From positions 22,948,987 to 23,012,986 of the forward strand of contig NC_087073.1 in NCBI RefSeq assembly GCF_026151205.1: DNA of 64,000 nt, given 5' to 3'. This document shows, in pieces, positions 48,201 to 59,888 of the stretch (position 1 is its first letter; the number at the start of each line of letters is the position of its first letter). The stretch is from Bolinopsis microptera (taxonomy: Eukaryota; Ctenophora; Tentaculata; Lobata; Bolinopsidae). The notes beneath the pieces were generated by a model. It searched no databases, was not told the origin of the DNA, and was given only the letters and a program-made list of their open reading frames with translations. The translations under genes and the position numbers were made by a program.

Positions 48201-51200
48201 TTACCTGCAGAGTATTATCTGTTAGTCCTGTTAGCGTGCTGGCTCTACAGTTATCTAGAAACAGCTCCTTTACCTGCAGAGTATTATCTGTTAGTCCTGT
48301 TAGCGTGCTGGCTCTACAGTTATCTAGAAACAGCTCCTTTACCTGCAGAGTATTATCTGTTAGTCCTGTTAGCGTGCTGGCTCTACAGTTGTCTAGAAAC
48401 AGCTCCTTTACCTGCAGAGTATTATCTGTTAGTCCTGTTAGCGTGCTGGCTCTACAGTTATCTAGAAACAACTCCTTTACCTGCAGAGTATTATCTGTTA
48501 GTCCTGTTAGCGTGCTGGCTCTACAGTTGTCTAGAAACAGCTCCTTTACCTGCAGAGTATTATCTGTTAGTCCTGTTAGCGTGCTGGCTCTACAGTTATC
48601 TAGAAACAGCTCCTTTACCTGCAGAGTATTATCTGTTAGTCCTGTTAGCGTGCTGGCTCTACAGTTATCTAGAAACAGCTCCTTTACCTGCAGAGTATTA
48701 TCTGTTAGTCCTGTTAGCGTGCTGGCTCTACAGTTATCTAGAAACAGCTCCTTTACCTGCAGAGTATTATCTGTTAGTCCTGTTAGCGTGCTGGCTCTAC
48801 AGTTGTCTAGAAACAGCTCCTTTACCTGCAGAGTATTATCTGTTAGTCCTGTTAGCGTGCTGGCTCTACAGTTGTCTAGAAACAGCTCTTTTACCTGCAG
48901 AGTATTATCTGTTAGTCCTGTTAGCGTGCTGGCTCTACATTTATCTAGAAACAGCTCCTTTACCTGCAGAGTATTATCTGTTAGTCCTGTTAGCGTGCTG
49001 GCTCTACATTTATCTAGAAACAGCTCCTTTACCTGCAGAGTATTATCTGTTAGTCCTGTTAGCGTGCTGGCTCTACAGTTGTCTAGAAACAGCTCCTTTA
49101 CCTGCAGAGTATTATCTGTTAGTCCTGTTAGCGTGCTGGCTCTACAGTTGTCTAGAAACAGCTCCTTTACCTGCAGAGTATTATCTGTTAGTCCTGTTAG
49201 CGTGCTGGCTCTACAGTTGTCTAGAAACAGCTCCTTTACCTGCAGAGTATTATCTGTTAGTCCTGTTAGCGTGCTGGCTCTACAGTTGTCTAGAAACAAC
49301 TCCTTTACCTGCAGAGTATTATCTGTTAGTCCTGTTAGCGTGCTGGCTCTACAGTTGTCTAGAAACAGCTCCTTTACCTGCAGAGTATTATCTGTTAGTC
49401 CTGTTAGCGTGCTGGCTCTACAGTTATCTAGAAACAGCTCCTTTACCTGCAGAGTATTATCTGTTAGTCCTGTTAGCGTGCTGGCTCTACAGTTATCTAG
49501 AAACAGCTCCTTTACCTGCAGAGTATTATCTGTTAGTCCTGTTAGCGTGCTGGCTCTACAGTTATCTAGAAACAGCTCCTTTACCTGCAGAGTATTATCT
49601 GTTAGTCCTGTTAGCGTGCTGGCTCTACAGTTATCTAGAAACAGCTCCTTTACCTGCAGAGTATTATCTGTTAGTCCTGTTAGCGTGCTGGCTCTACAGT
49701 TATCTAGAAACAGCTCCTTTACCTGCAGAGTATTATCTGTTAGTCCTGTTAGCGTGCTGGCTCTACAGTTATCTAGAAACAGCTCCTTTACCTGCAGAGT
49801 ATTATCTGTTAGTCCTGTTAGCGTGCTGGCTCTACATTTATCTAGAAACAGCTCCTTTACCTGCAGAGTATTATCTGTTAGTCCTGTTAGCGTGCTGGCT
49901 CTACATTTATCTAGAAACAGCTCCTTTACCTGCAGAGTATTATCTGTTAGTCCTGTTAGCGTGCTGGCTCTACAGTTATCTAGAAACAGCTCCTTTACCT
50001 GCAGAGTATTATCTGTTAGTCCTGTTAGCGTGCTGGCTCTACAGTTATCTAGAAACAGCTCCTTTACCTGCAGAGTATTATCTGTTAGTCCTGTTAGCGT
50101 GCTGGCTCTACAGTTATCTAGAAACAGCTCCTTTACCTGCAGAGTATTATCTGTTAGTCCTGTTAGCGTGCTGGCTCTACATTTATCTAGAAACAGCTCC
50201 TTTACCTGCAGAGTATTATCTGTTAGTCCTGTTAGCGTGCTGGCTCTACAGTTGTCTAGAAACAGCTCCTTTACCTGCAGAGTATTATCTGTTAGTCCTG
50301 TTAGCGTGCTGGCTCTACAGTTATCTAGAAACAGCTCCTTTACCTGCAGAGTATTATCTGTTAGTCCTGTTAGCGTGCTGGCTCTACAGTTGTCTAGAAA
50401 CAGCTCCTTTACCTGCAGAGTATTATCTGTTAGTCCTGTTAGCGTGCTGGCTCTACAGTTATCTAGAAACAGCTCCTTTACCTGCAGAGTATTATCTGTT
50501 AGTCCTGTTAGCGTGCTGGCTCTACAGTTATCTAGAAACAGCTCCTTTACCTGCAGAGTATTATCTGTTAGTCCTGTTAGCGTGCTGGCTCTACATTTAT
50601 CTAGAAACAGCTCCTTTACCTGCAGAGTATTATCTGTTAGTCCTGTTAGCGTGCTGGCTCTACATTTATCTAGAAACAGCTCCTTTACCTGCAGAGTATT
50701 ATCTGTTAGTCCTGTTAGCGTGCTGGCTCTACATTTATCTAGAAACAGCTCCTTTACCTGCAGAGTATTATCTGTTAGTCCTGTTAGCGTGCTGGCTCTA
50801 CATTTATCTAGAAACAGCTCCTTTACCTGCAGAGTATTATCTGTTAGTCCTGTTAGCGTGCTGGCTCTACAGTTATCTAGAAACAGCTCCTTTACCTGCA
50901 GAGTATTATCTGTTAGTCCTGTTAGCGTGCTGGCTCTACATTTATCTAGAAACAGCTCCTTTACCTGCAGAGTATTATCTGTTAGTCCTGTTAGCGTGCT
51001 GGCTCTACATTTATCTAGAAACAGCTCCTTTACCTGCAGAGTATTATCTGTTAGTCCTGTTAGCGTGCTGGCTCTACAGTTATCTAGAAACAGCTCCTTT
51101 ACCTGCAGAGTATTATCTGTTAGTCCTGTTAGCGTGCTGGCTCTACATTTATCTAGAAACAGCTCCTTTACCTGCAGAGTATTATCTGTTAGTCCTGTTA

Positions 51201-54200
51201 GCGTGCTGGCTCTACAGTTGTCTAGAAACAGCTCCTTTACCTGCAGAGTATTATCTGTTAGTCCTGTTAGCGTGCTGGCTCTACAGTTATCTAGAAACAG
51301 CTCCTTTACCTGCAGAGTATTATCTGTTAGTCCTGTTAGCGTGCTGGCTCTACAGTTGTCTAGAAACAGCTCCTTTACCTGCAGAGTATTATCTGTTAGT
51401 CCTGTTAGCGTGCTGGCTCTACAGTTATCTAGAAACAGCTCCTTTACCTGCAGAGTATTATCTGTTAGTCCTGTTAGCGTGCTGGCTCTACAGTTGTCTA
51501 GAAACAGCTCCTTTACCTGCAGAGTATTATCTGTTAGTCCTGTTAGCGTGCTGGCTCTACATTTATCTAGAAACAGCTCCTTTACCTGCAGAGTATTATC
51601 TGTTAGTCCTGTTAGCGTGCTGGCTCTACATTTATCTAGAAACAGCTCCTTTACCTGCAGAGTATTATCTGTTAGTCCTGTTAGCGTGCTGGCTCTACAT
51701 TTATCTAGAAACAGCTCCTTTACCTGCAGAGTATTATCTGTTAGTCCTGTTAGCGTGCTGGCTCTACATTTATCTAGAAACAGCTCCTTTACCTGCAGAG
51801 TATTATCTGTTAGTCCTGTTAGCGTGCTGGCTCTACAGTTGTCTAGAAACAGCTCCTTTACCTGCAGAGTATTATCTGTTAGTCCTGTTAGCGTGCTGGC
51901 TCTACAGTTGTCTAGAAACAACTCCTTTACCTGCAGAGTATTATCTGTTAGTCCTGTTAGCGTGCTGGCTCTACAGTTATCTAGAAACAGCTCCTTTACC
52001 TGCAGAGTATTATCTGTTAGTCCTGTTAGCGTGCTGGCTCTACATTTATCTAGAAACAGCTCCTTTACCTGCAGAGTATTATCTGTTAGTCCTGTTAGCG
52101 TGCTGGCTCTGCAGTTATCTAGAAACAGCTCCTTTACCTGCAGAGTATTATCTGTTAGTCCTGTTAGCGTGCTGGCTCTACATTTATCTAGAAACAGCTC
52201 CTTTACCTGCAGAGTATTATCTGTTAGTCCTGTTAGCGTGCTGGCTCTACAGTTGTCTAGAAACAGCTCCTTTACCTGCAGAGTATTATCTGTTAGTCCT
52301 GTTAGCGTGCTGGCTCTACAGTTATCTAGAAACAACTCCTTTACCTGCAGAGTATTATCTGTTAGTCCTGTTAGCGTGCTGGCTCTACAGTTGTCTAGAA
52401 ACAGCTCCTTTATCTGCAGAGTATTATCTGTTAGTCCTGTTAGCGTGCTGGCTCTACAGTTGTCTAGAAACAGCTCCTTTACCTGCAGAGTATTATCTGT
52501 TAGTCCTGTTAGCGTGCTGGCTCTACAGTTATCTAGAAACAGCTCCTTTACCTGCAGAGTATTATCTGTTAGTCCTGTTAGCGTGCTGGCTCTACAGTTA
52601 TCTAGAAACAGCTCCTTTACCTGCAGAGTATTATCTGTTAGTCCTGTTAGCGTGCTGGCTCTACAGTTATCTAGAAACAACTCCTTTACCTGCAGAGTAT
52701 TATCTGTTAGTCCTGTTAGCGTGCTGGCTCTACAGTTATCTAGAAACAGCTCCTTTACCTGCAGAGTATTATCTGTTAGTCCTGTTAGCGTGCTGGCTCT
52801 ACAGTTATCTAGAAACAGCTCCTTTACCTGCAGAGTATTATCTGTTAGTCCTGTTAGCGTGCTGGCTCTACAGTTGTCTAGAAACAGCTCCTTTACCTGC
52901 AGAGTATTATCTGTTAGTCCTGTTAGCGTGCTGGCTCTACAGTTATCTAGAAACAGCTCCTTTACCTGCAGAGTATTATCTGTTAGTCCTGTTAGCGTGC
53001 TGGCTCTACAGTTATCTAGAAACAACTCCTTTACCTGCAGAGTATTATCTGTTAGTCCTGTTAGCGTGCTGGCTCTACAGTTGTCTAGAAACAGCTCCTT
53101 TACCTGCAGAGTATTATCTGTTAGTCCTGTTAGCGTGCTGGCTCTACATGTATCTAGAAACAGCTCCTTTACCTGCAGAGTATTATCTGTTAGTCCTGTT
53201 AGCGTGCTGGCTCTACAGTTGTCTAGAAACAGCTCCTTTACCTGCAGAGTATTATCTGTTAGTCCTGTTAGCGTGCTGGCTCTACAGTTGTCTAGAAACA
53301 GCTCCTTTACCTGCAGAGTATTATCTGTTAGTCCTGTTAGCGTGCTGGCTCTACAGTTATCTAGAAACAACTCCTTTACCTGCAGAGTATTATCTGTTAG
53401 TCCTGTTAGCGTGCTGGCTCTACAGTTGTCTAGAAACAGCTCCTTTACCTGCAGAGTATTATCTGTTAGTCCTGTTAGCGTGCTGGCTCTACAGTTGTCT
53501 AGAAACAGCTCCTTTACCTGCAGAGTATTATCTGTTAGTCCTGTTAGCGTGCTGGCTCTACAGTTATCTAGAAACAACTCCTTTACCTGCAGAGTATTAT
53601 CTGTTAGTCCTGTTAGCGTGCTGGCTCTACATTTATCTAGAAACAGCTCCTTTACCTGCAGAGTATTATCTGTTAGTCCTGTTAGCGTGCTGGCTCTACA
53701 GTTATCTAGAAACAACTCCTTTACCTGCAGAGTATTATCTGTTAGTCCTGTTAGCGTGCTGGCTCTACAGTTATCTAGAAACAGCTCCTTTACCTGCAGA
53801 GTATTATCTGTTAGTCCTGTTAGCGTGCTGGCTCTACATTTATCTAGAAACAGCTCCTTTACCTGCAGAGTATTATCTGTTAGTCCTGTTAGCGTGCTGG
53901 CTCTACAGTTATCTAGAAACAGCTCCTTTACCTGCAGAGTATTATCTGTTAGTCCTGTTAGCGTGCTGGCTCTACAGTTATCTAGAAACAGCTCCTTTAC
54001 CTGCAGAGTATTATCTGTTAGTCCTGTTAGCGTGCTGGCTCTACAGTTATCTAGAAACAGCTCCTTTACCTGCAGAGTATTATCTGTTAGTCCTGTTAGC
54101 GTGCTGGCTCTACATTTATCTAGAAACAGCTCCTTTACCTGCAGAGTATTATCTGTTAGTCCTGTTAGCGTGCTGGCTCTACAGTTATCTAGAAACAGCT

Positions 54201-57200
54201 CCTTTACCTGCAGAGTATTATCTGTTAGTCCTGTTAGCGTGCTGGCTCTACAGTTATCTAGAAACAGCTCCTTTACCTGCAGAGTATTATCTGTTAGTCC
54301 TGTTAGCGTGCTGGCTCTACAGTTGTCTAGAAACAGCTCCTTTACCTGCAGAGTATTATCTGTTAGTCCTGTTAGCGTGCTGGCTCTACAGTTGTCTAGA
54401 AACAACTCCTTTACCTGCAGAGTATTATCTGTTAGTCCTGTTAGCGTGCTGGCTCTACAGTTATCTAGAAACAGCTCCTTTACCTGCAGAGTATTATCTG
54501 TTAGTCCTGTTAGCGTGCTGGCTCTACAGTTATCTAGAAACAGCTCCTTTACCTGCAGAGTATTATCTGTTAGTCCTGTTAGCGTGCTGGCTCTACAGTT
54601 ATCTAGAAACAGCTCCTTTACCTGCAGAGTATTATCTGTTAGTCCTGTTAGCGTGCTGGCTCTACAGTTATCTAGAAACAACTCCTTTACCTGCAGAGTA
54701 TTATCTGTTAGTCCTGTTAGCGTGCTGGCTCTACAGTTATCTAGAAACAACTCCTTTACCTGCAGAGTATTATCTGTTAGTCCTGTTAGCGTGCTGGCTC
54801 TACATTTATCTAGAAACAGCTCCTTTACCTGCAGAGTATTATCTGTTAGTCCTGTTAGCGTGCTGGCTCTACATTTATCTAGAAACAGCTCCTTTACCTG
54901 CAGAGTATTATCTGTTAGTCCTGTTAGCGTGCTGGCTCTACATTTATCTAGAAACAGCTCCTTTACCTGCAGAGTATTATCTGTTAGTCCTGTTAGCGTG
55001 CTGGCTCTACAGTTGTCTAGAAACAGCTCCTTTACCTGCAGAGTATTATCTGTTAGTCCTGTTAGCGTGCTGGCTCTACAGTTATCTAGAAACAGCTCCT
55101 TTACCTGCAGAGTATTATCTGTTAGTCCTGTTAGCGTGCTGGCTCTACAGTTATCTAGAAACAGCTCCTTTACCTGCAGAGTATTATCTGTTAGTCCTGT
55201 TAGCGTGCTGGCTCTACAGTTGTTTAGAAACAACTCCTTTACCTGCAGAGTATTATATGTTAGTCCTGTTAGCGTGCTGGCTCTACAGTTATCTAGAAAC
55301 AGCTCCTTTACCTGCAGAGTATTATCTGTTAGTCCTGTTAGCGTGCTGGCTCTACAGTTGTCTAGAAACAGCTCCTTTACCTGCAGAGTATTATCTGTTA
55401 GTCCTGTTAGCGTGCTGGCTCTACAGTTATCTAGAAACAGCTCCTTTACCTGCAGAGTATTATCTGTTAGTCCTGTTAGCGTGCTGGCTCTACAGTTATC
55501 TAGAAACAGCTCCTTTACCTGCAGAGTATTATCTGTTAGTCCTGTTAGCGTGCTGGCTCTACAGTTATCTAGAAACAGCTCCTTTACCTGCAGAGTATTA
55601 TCTGTTAGTCCTGTTAGCGTGCTGGCTCTACAGTTATCTAGAAACAGCTCCTTTACCTGCAGAGTATTATCTGTTAGTCCTGTTAGCGTGCTGGCTCTAC
55701 AGTTATCTAGAAACAGCTCCTTTACCTGCAGAGTATTATCTGTTAGTCCTGTTAGCGTGCTGGCTCTACAGTTATCTAGAAACAGCTCCTTTACCTGCAG
55801 AGTATTATCTGTTAGTCCTGTTAGCGTGCTGGCTCTACAGTTGTCTAGAAACAGCTCCTTTACCTGCAGAGTATTATCTGTTAGTCCTGTTAGCGTGCTG
55901 GCTCTACAGTTATCTAGAAACAGCTCCTTTACCTGCAGAGTATTATCTGTTAGTCCTGTTAGCGTGCTGGCTCTACAGTTATCTAGAAACAGCTCCTTTA
56001 CCTGCAGAGTATTATCTGTTAGTCCTGTTAGCGTGCTGGCTCTACAGTTGTCTAGAAACAGCTCCTTTACCTGCAGAGTATTATCTGTTAGTCCTGTTAG
56101 CGTGCTGGCTCTACAGTTATCTAGAAACAGCTCCTTTACCTGCAGAGTATTTATCTGTTAGTCCTGTTAGCGTGCTGGCTCTACATTTATCTAGAAACAG
56201 CTCCTTTACCTGCAGAGTATTATCTGTTAGTCCTGTTAGCGTGCTGGCTCTACAGTTATCTAGAAACAACTCCTTTACCTGCAGAGTATTATCTGTTAGT
56301 CCTGTTAGCGTGCTGGCTCTACAGTTATCTAGAAACAGCTCCTTTACCTGCAGAGTATTATCTGTTAGTCCTGTTAGCGTGCTGGCTCTACAGTTGTCTA
56401 GAAACAGCTCCTTTACCTGCAGAGTATTATCTGTTAGTCCTGTTAGCGTGCTGGCTCTACAGTTATCTAGAAACAGCTCCTTTACCTGCAGAGTATTATC
56501 TGTTAGTCCTGTTAGCGTGCTGGCTCTACAGTTATCTAGAAACAGCTCCTTTACCTGCAGAGTATTATCTGTTAGTCCTGTTAGCGTGCTGGCTCTACAG
56601 TTATCTAGAAACAGCTCCTTTACCTGCAGAGTATTATCTGTTAGTCCTGTTAGCGTGCTGGCTCTACAGTTATCTAGAAACAACTCCTTTACCTGCAGAG
56701 TATTATCTGTTAGTCCTGTTAGCGTGCTGGCTCTACAGTTATCTAGAAACAGCTCCTTTACCCAGGTCAATATCATTACATATTTCGCATATTAATATAC
56801 GACATATTTCGAAGGAAAACCACGACATAACAAAATTATTGTTAAAATTTGTTACAAATTAATTTAATTTCAGAAATAGTTGATTGCAGAATTCCTTTGA
56901 AAAAAATTTTTTTCGAAAAATTTTCTTGAAAAAATTTTGCGAATATTTTGATATTTTCATGACATCCGAAATCATGACATCCGAAATCTTGACATCATGT
57001 CATGATTTACAAATATCTGAGAAAGTTCACGCATATTTTTACCTGTATTTTACAGGCAAAACTTGACATGAAAAACGTCCCCGCATATTTGATAAGATGA
57101 GCGCATATTTGACATGGATCTAAATATCTGACGGGGGATATCATATAAAAAATATCCTTGTGTTTGAAAAATTATATCAAAAAAGTTAAGAATTTTTTAA

Positions 57201-59310
57201 TAAATTTTTCTAGGACTCGCCTGTAGCAGGCTTTGTCCCCCTGGATCGGGCTCTGCCAATTTGGATCATTGTGGGGCCCAAAAATGCCCCATCGGGTGAT
57301 AAAAACCATGACATATTTCACCCAGATATAATAATATACGACATATTTTTAATGATATTGACCTGGGCTCCTTTACCTGCAGAGTATTATCTGTTAGTCC
57401 TGTTAGCGTGCTGGCTCTACAGTTATCTAGAAACAGCTCCTTTACCTGCAGAGTATTATCTGTTAGTCCTGTTAGCGTGCTGGCTCTACAGTTGTCTAGA
57501 AACAACTCCTTTACCTGCAGAGTATTATCTGTTAGTCCTGTTAGCGTGCTGGCTCTACAGTTGTCTAGAAACAGCTCCTTTACCTGCAGAGTATTATCTG
57601 TTAGTCCTGTTAGCGTGCTGGCTCTACAGTTATCTAGAAACAGCTCCTTTACCTGCAGAGTATTATCTGTTAGTCCTGTTAGCGTGCTGGCTCTACAGTT
57701 ATCTAGAAACAGCTCCTTTACCTGCAGAGTATTATCTGTTAGTCCTGTTAGCGTGCTGGCTCTACAGTTATCTAGAAACAGCTCCTTTACCTGCAGAGTA
57801 TTATCTGTTAGTCCTGTTAGCGTGCTGGCTCTACAGTTATCTAGAAACAGCTCCTTTACCTGCAGAGTATTATCTGTTAGTCCTGTTAGCGTGCTGGCTC
57901 TACAGTTATCTAGAAACAGCTCCTTTACCTGCAGAGTATTATCTGTTAGTCCTGTTAGCGTGCTGGCTCTACAGTTATCTAGAAACAGCTCCTTTACCTG
58001 CAGAGTATTATCTGTTAGTCCTGTTAGCGTGCTGGCTCTACATTTATCTAGAAACAGCTCCTTTACCTGCAGAGTATTATCTGTTAGTCCTGTTAGCGTG
58101 CTGGCTCTACATTTATCTAGAAACAACTCCTTTACCTGCAGAGTATTATCTGTTAGTCCTGTTAGCGTGCTGGCTCTACAGTTATCTAGAAACAACTCCT
58201 TTACCTGCAGAGTATTATCTGTTAGTCCTGTTAGCGTGCTGGCTCTACAGTTATCTAGAAACAGCTCCTTTACCTGCAGAGTATTATCTGTTAGTCCTGT
58301 TAGCGTGCTGGCTCTACATTTATCTAGAAACAGCTCCTTTACCTGCAGAGTATTATCTGTTAGTCCTGTTAGCGTGCTGGCTCTACAGTTATCTAGAAAC
58401 AGCTCCTTTACCTGCAGAGTATTATCTGTTAGTCCTGTTAGCGTGCTGGCTCTACAGTTATCTAGAAACAACTCCTTTACCTGCAGAGTATTATCTGTTA
58501 GTCCTGTTAGCGTGCTGGCTCTACAGTTATCTAGAAACAGCTCCTTTACCTGCAGAGTATTATCTGTTAGTCCTGTTAGCGTGCTGGCTCTACAGTTATC
58601 TAGAAACAGCTCCTTTACCTGCAGAGTATTATCTGTTAGTCCTGTTAGCGTGCTGGCTCTACAGTTATCTAGAAACAGCTCCTTTACCTGCAGAGTATTA
58701 TCCTGTTAGCGTGCTGGCTCTACAGTTATCTAGAAACAGCTCCTTTACCTGCAGAGTGTTATCTGTTAGTCCTGTTAGCGTGCTGGCTCTACAGTTATCT
58801 AGAAACAACTCCTTTACCTGCAGAGTATTATCTGTTAGTCCTGTTAGCGTGCTGGCTCTACAGTTGTCTAGAAACAGCTCCTTTACCTGCAGAGTATTAT
58901 CTGTTAGTCCTGTTAGCGTGCTGGCTCTACAGTTATCTAGAAACAGCTCCTTTACCTGCAGAGTATTATCTGTTAGTCCTGTTAGCGTGCTGGCTCTACA
59001 GTTATCTAGAAACAGCTCCTTTACCTGCAGAGTATTATCTGTTAGTCCTGTTAGCGTGCTGGCTCTACAGTTATCTAGAAACAGCTCCTTTACCTGCAGA
59101 GTATTATCTGTTAGTCCTGTTAGCGTGCTGGCTCTACAGTTGTCTAGAAACAGCTCCTTTACCTGCAGAGTGTTATCTGTTAGTCCTGTTAGCGTGCTGG
59201 CTCTACAGTTATCTAGAAACAACTCCTTTACCTGCAGAGTATTATCTGTTAGTCCTGTTAGCGTGCTGGCTCTACAGTTATCTAGAAACAGCTCCTTTAC
59301 CTGCAGAGTA
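39171..59310 (-). repeat. 69 bp array, ~283 copies, derived from the ANP32 intron 1/exon 2 junction
   Basis: On the minus strand each unit is AATACTCTGCAG (12 bp of intron end) plus 57 bp of exon 2 coding VKELFLDNCRASTLTGLTD; the joint reads NTLQ, so the frame stays open through units of 23 residues. Seven units are 70 bp (near 40,272, 41,449, 41,519, 41,933, 42,281, 42,350 and 56,151). One unit near 58,700 lacks 8 bp, and a 607 bp element interrupts the array at 56,761. The longest run without a length change is about 200 units (42,350-56,151). One unit has a stop (TAG at 47,515-47,517). Very long plus-strand frames across it are by-products. At the far end (59,311) the array joins unique sequence ending AACATACTCTGCAG, the presumed original intron 1 end. 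Confidence 0.95.
56761..57367. mobile_element. 607 bp non-autonomous DNA transposon, hAT-like
   Basis: It has perfect 18 bp terminal inverted repeats, CCCAGGTCAATATCATTA at the left and its reverse complement at the right, flanked by an 8 bp direct duplication CTCCTTTA (56,753-56,760 and 57,368-57,375) taken from one 69 bp unit. An 8 bp target duplication is characteristic of hAT elements. The interior is AT-rich with no transposase frame. The terminal bases are not a textbook hAT CAGxG, so the superfamily is tentative. Confidence 0.85.
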
Positions 59311-59528
59311 TGTTATACTGCATGTTCATGTGGAAACAAATCACTACATCTTCTTAATTTATAAATGTAATAAACTAATTTAAACTAATTACAACACTAC
59401 AAATCTATTACATTTATTGAGGACGTTACAGAAGGTGTTAATTTAATGTAGTTGGAGGAGTCCTAACTCTCCTCACGTCCGAAAATGGCGTTTCTCTTGT
59501 ATCAAATATGTAGCATTCTATGATACCC
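59311..59528. other. Presumed ANP32 intron 1, unique part
   Basis: Unique sequence beyond the array. ANP32 exon 1 (about 17 codons) should lie further along on the minus strand, but I could not identify it up to 64,000. Confidence 0.4.
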
Positions 59529-59852
59529 ACACAGGGTATACAGGGTATACAGGGTATACAGGGTATACAGGTGATACAGGGTATACAGGTGATACAGGGT
59601 ATACAGGGTATACAGGTGATACAGGGTATACAGGGTATTATACAGGGTATACAGGGTATACAGGTGATACATGTGATACAGGGTATACACCCTATACAGT
59701 GTATACAGGGTATGCAGGGTATACAGGGTATACAGTGTATACAGTGTATACAGGGTATACAGGTGATACAGGGTATACAGGGTATACAGGGTATGCAGTG
59801 TATACAGTGTATACAGTGTATACAGGGTATACACTATACAGGGTATACACAG
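59529..59852. repeat. 9 bp minisatellite (GTATACAGG)
   Basis: About 36 copies of GTATACAGG, with GTGATACAG, GTATGCAGG and GTATACAGT variants. GTATAC is itself a palindrome. Repetitive IQGIQG and YTLYTL frames are by-products. Confidence 0.93.
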
Positions 59853-59858
59853 TAGTAA

Positions 59859-59888
59859 TGAAAATGTCCTACCGGTAGGACATTTTCA
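59859..59888. other. Perfect 30 bp palindrome
   Basis: TGAAAATGTCCTACC is followed directly by its reverse complement with no loop. It lies 7 bp after the 9 bp array. From here to about 60,300 I see no gene. Confidence 0.9.

Noticed and set aside
47515-55233. Minus-strand 2,572-codon frame as a stand-alone gene
   Set aside because: It has no start or unique ends, and it is a stretch of the exon 2-derived array. It is reported as repeat and discussed as a hypothesis only.
42371-56795. Plus-strand open frames of about 4,600-4,760 codons across the 69 bp array
   Set aside because: The unit is a multiple of three and stop-free in two plus-strand frames, so long frames are automatic. The minus frame matches ANP32 and the plus frames match nothing.
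59502-59855. IQGIQG and YTLYTL repeat proteins
   Set aside because: They are by-products of the 9 bp GTATACAGG repeat on either strand.
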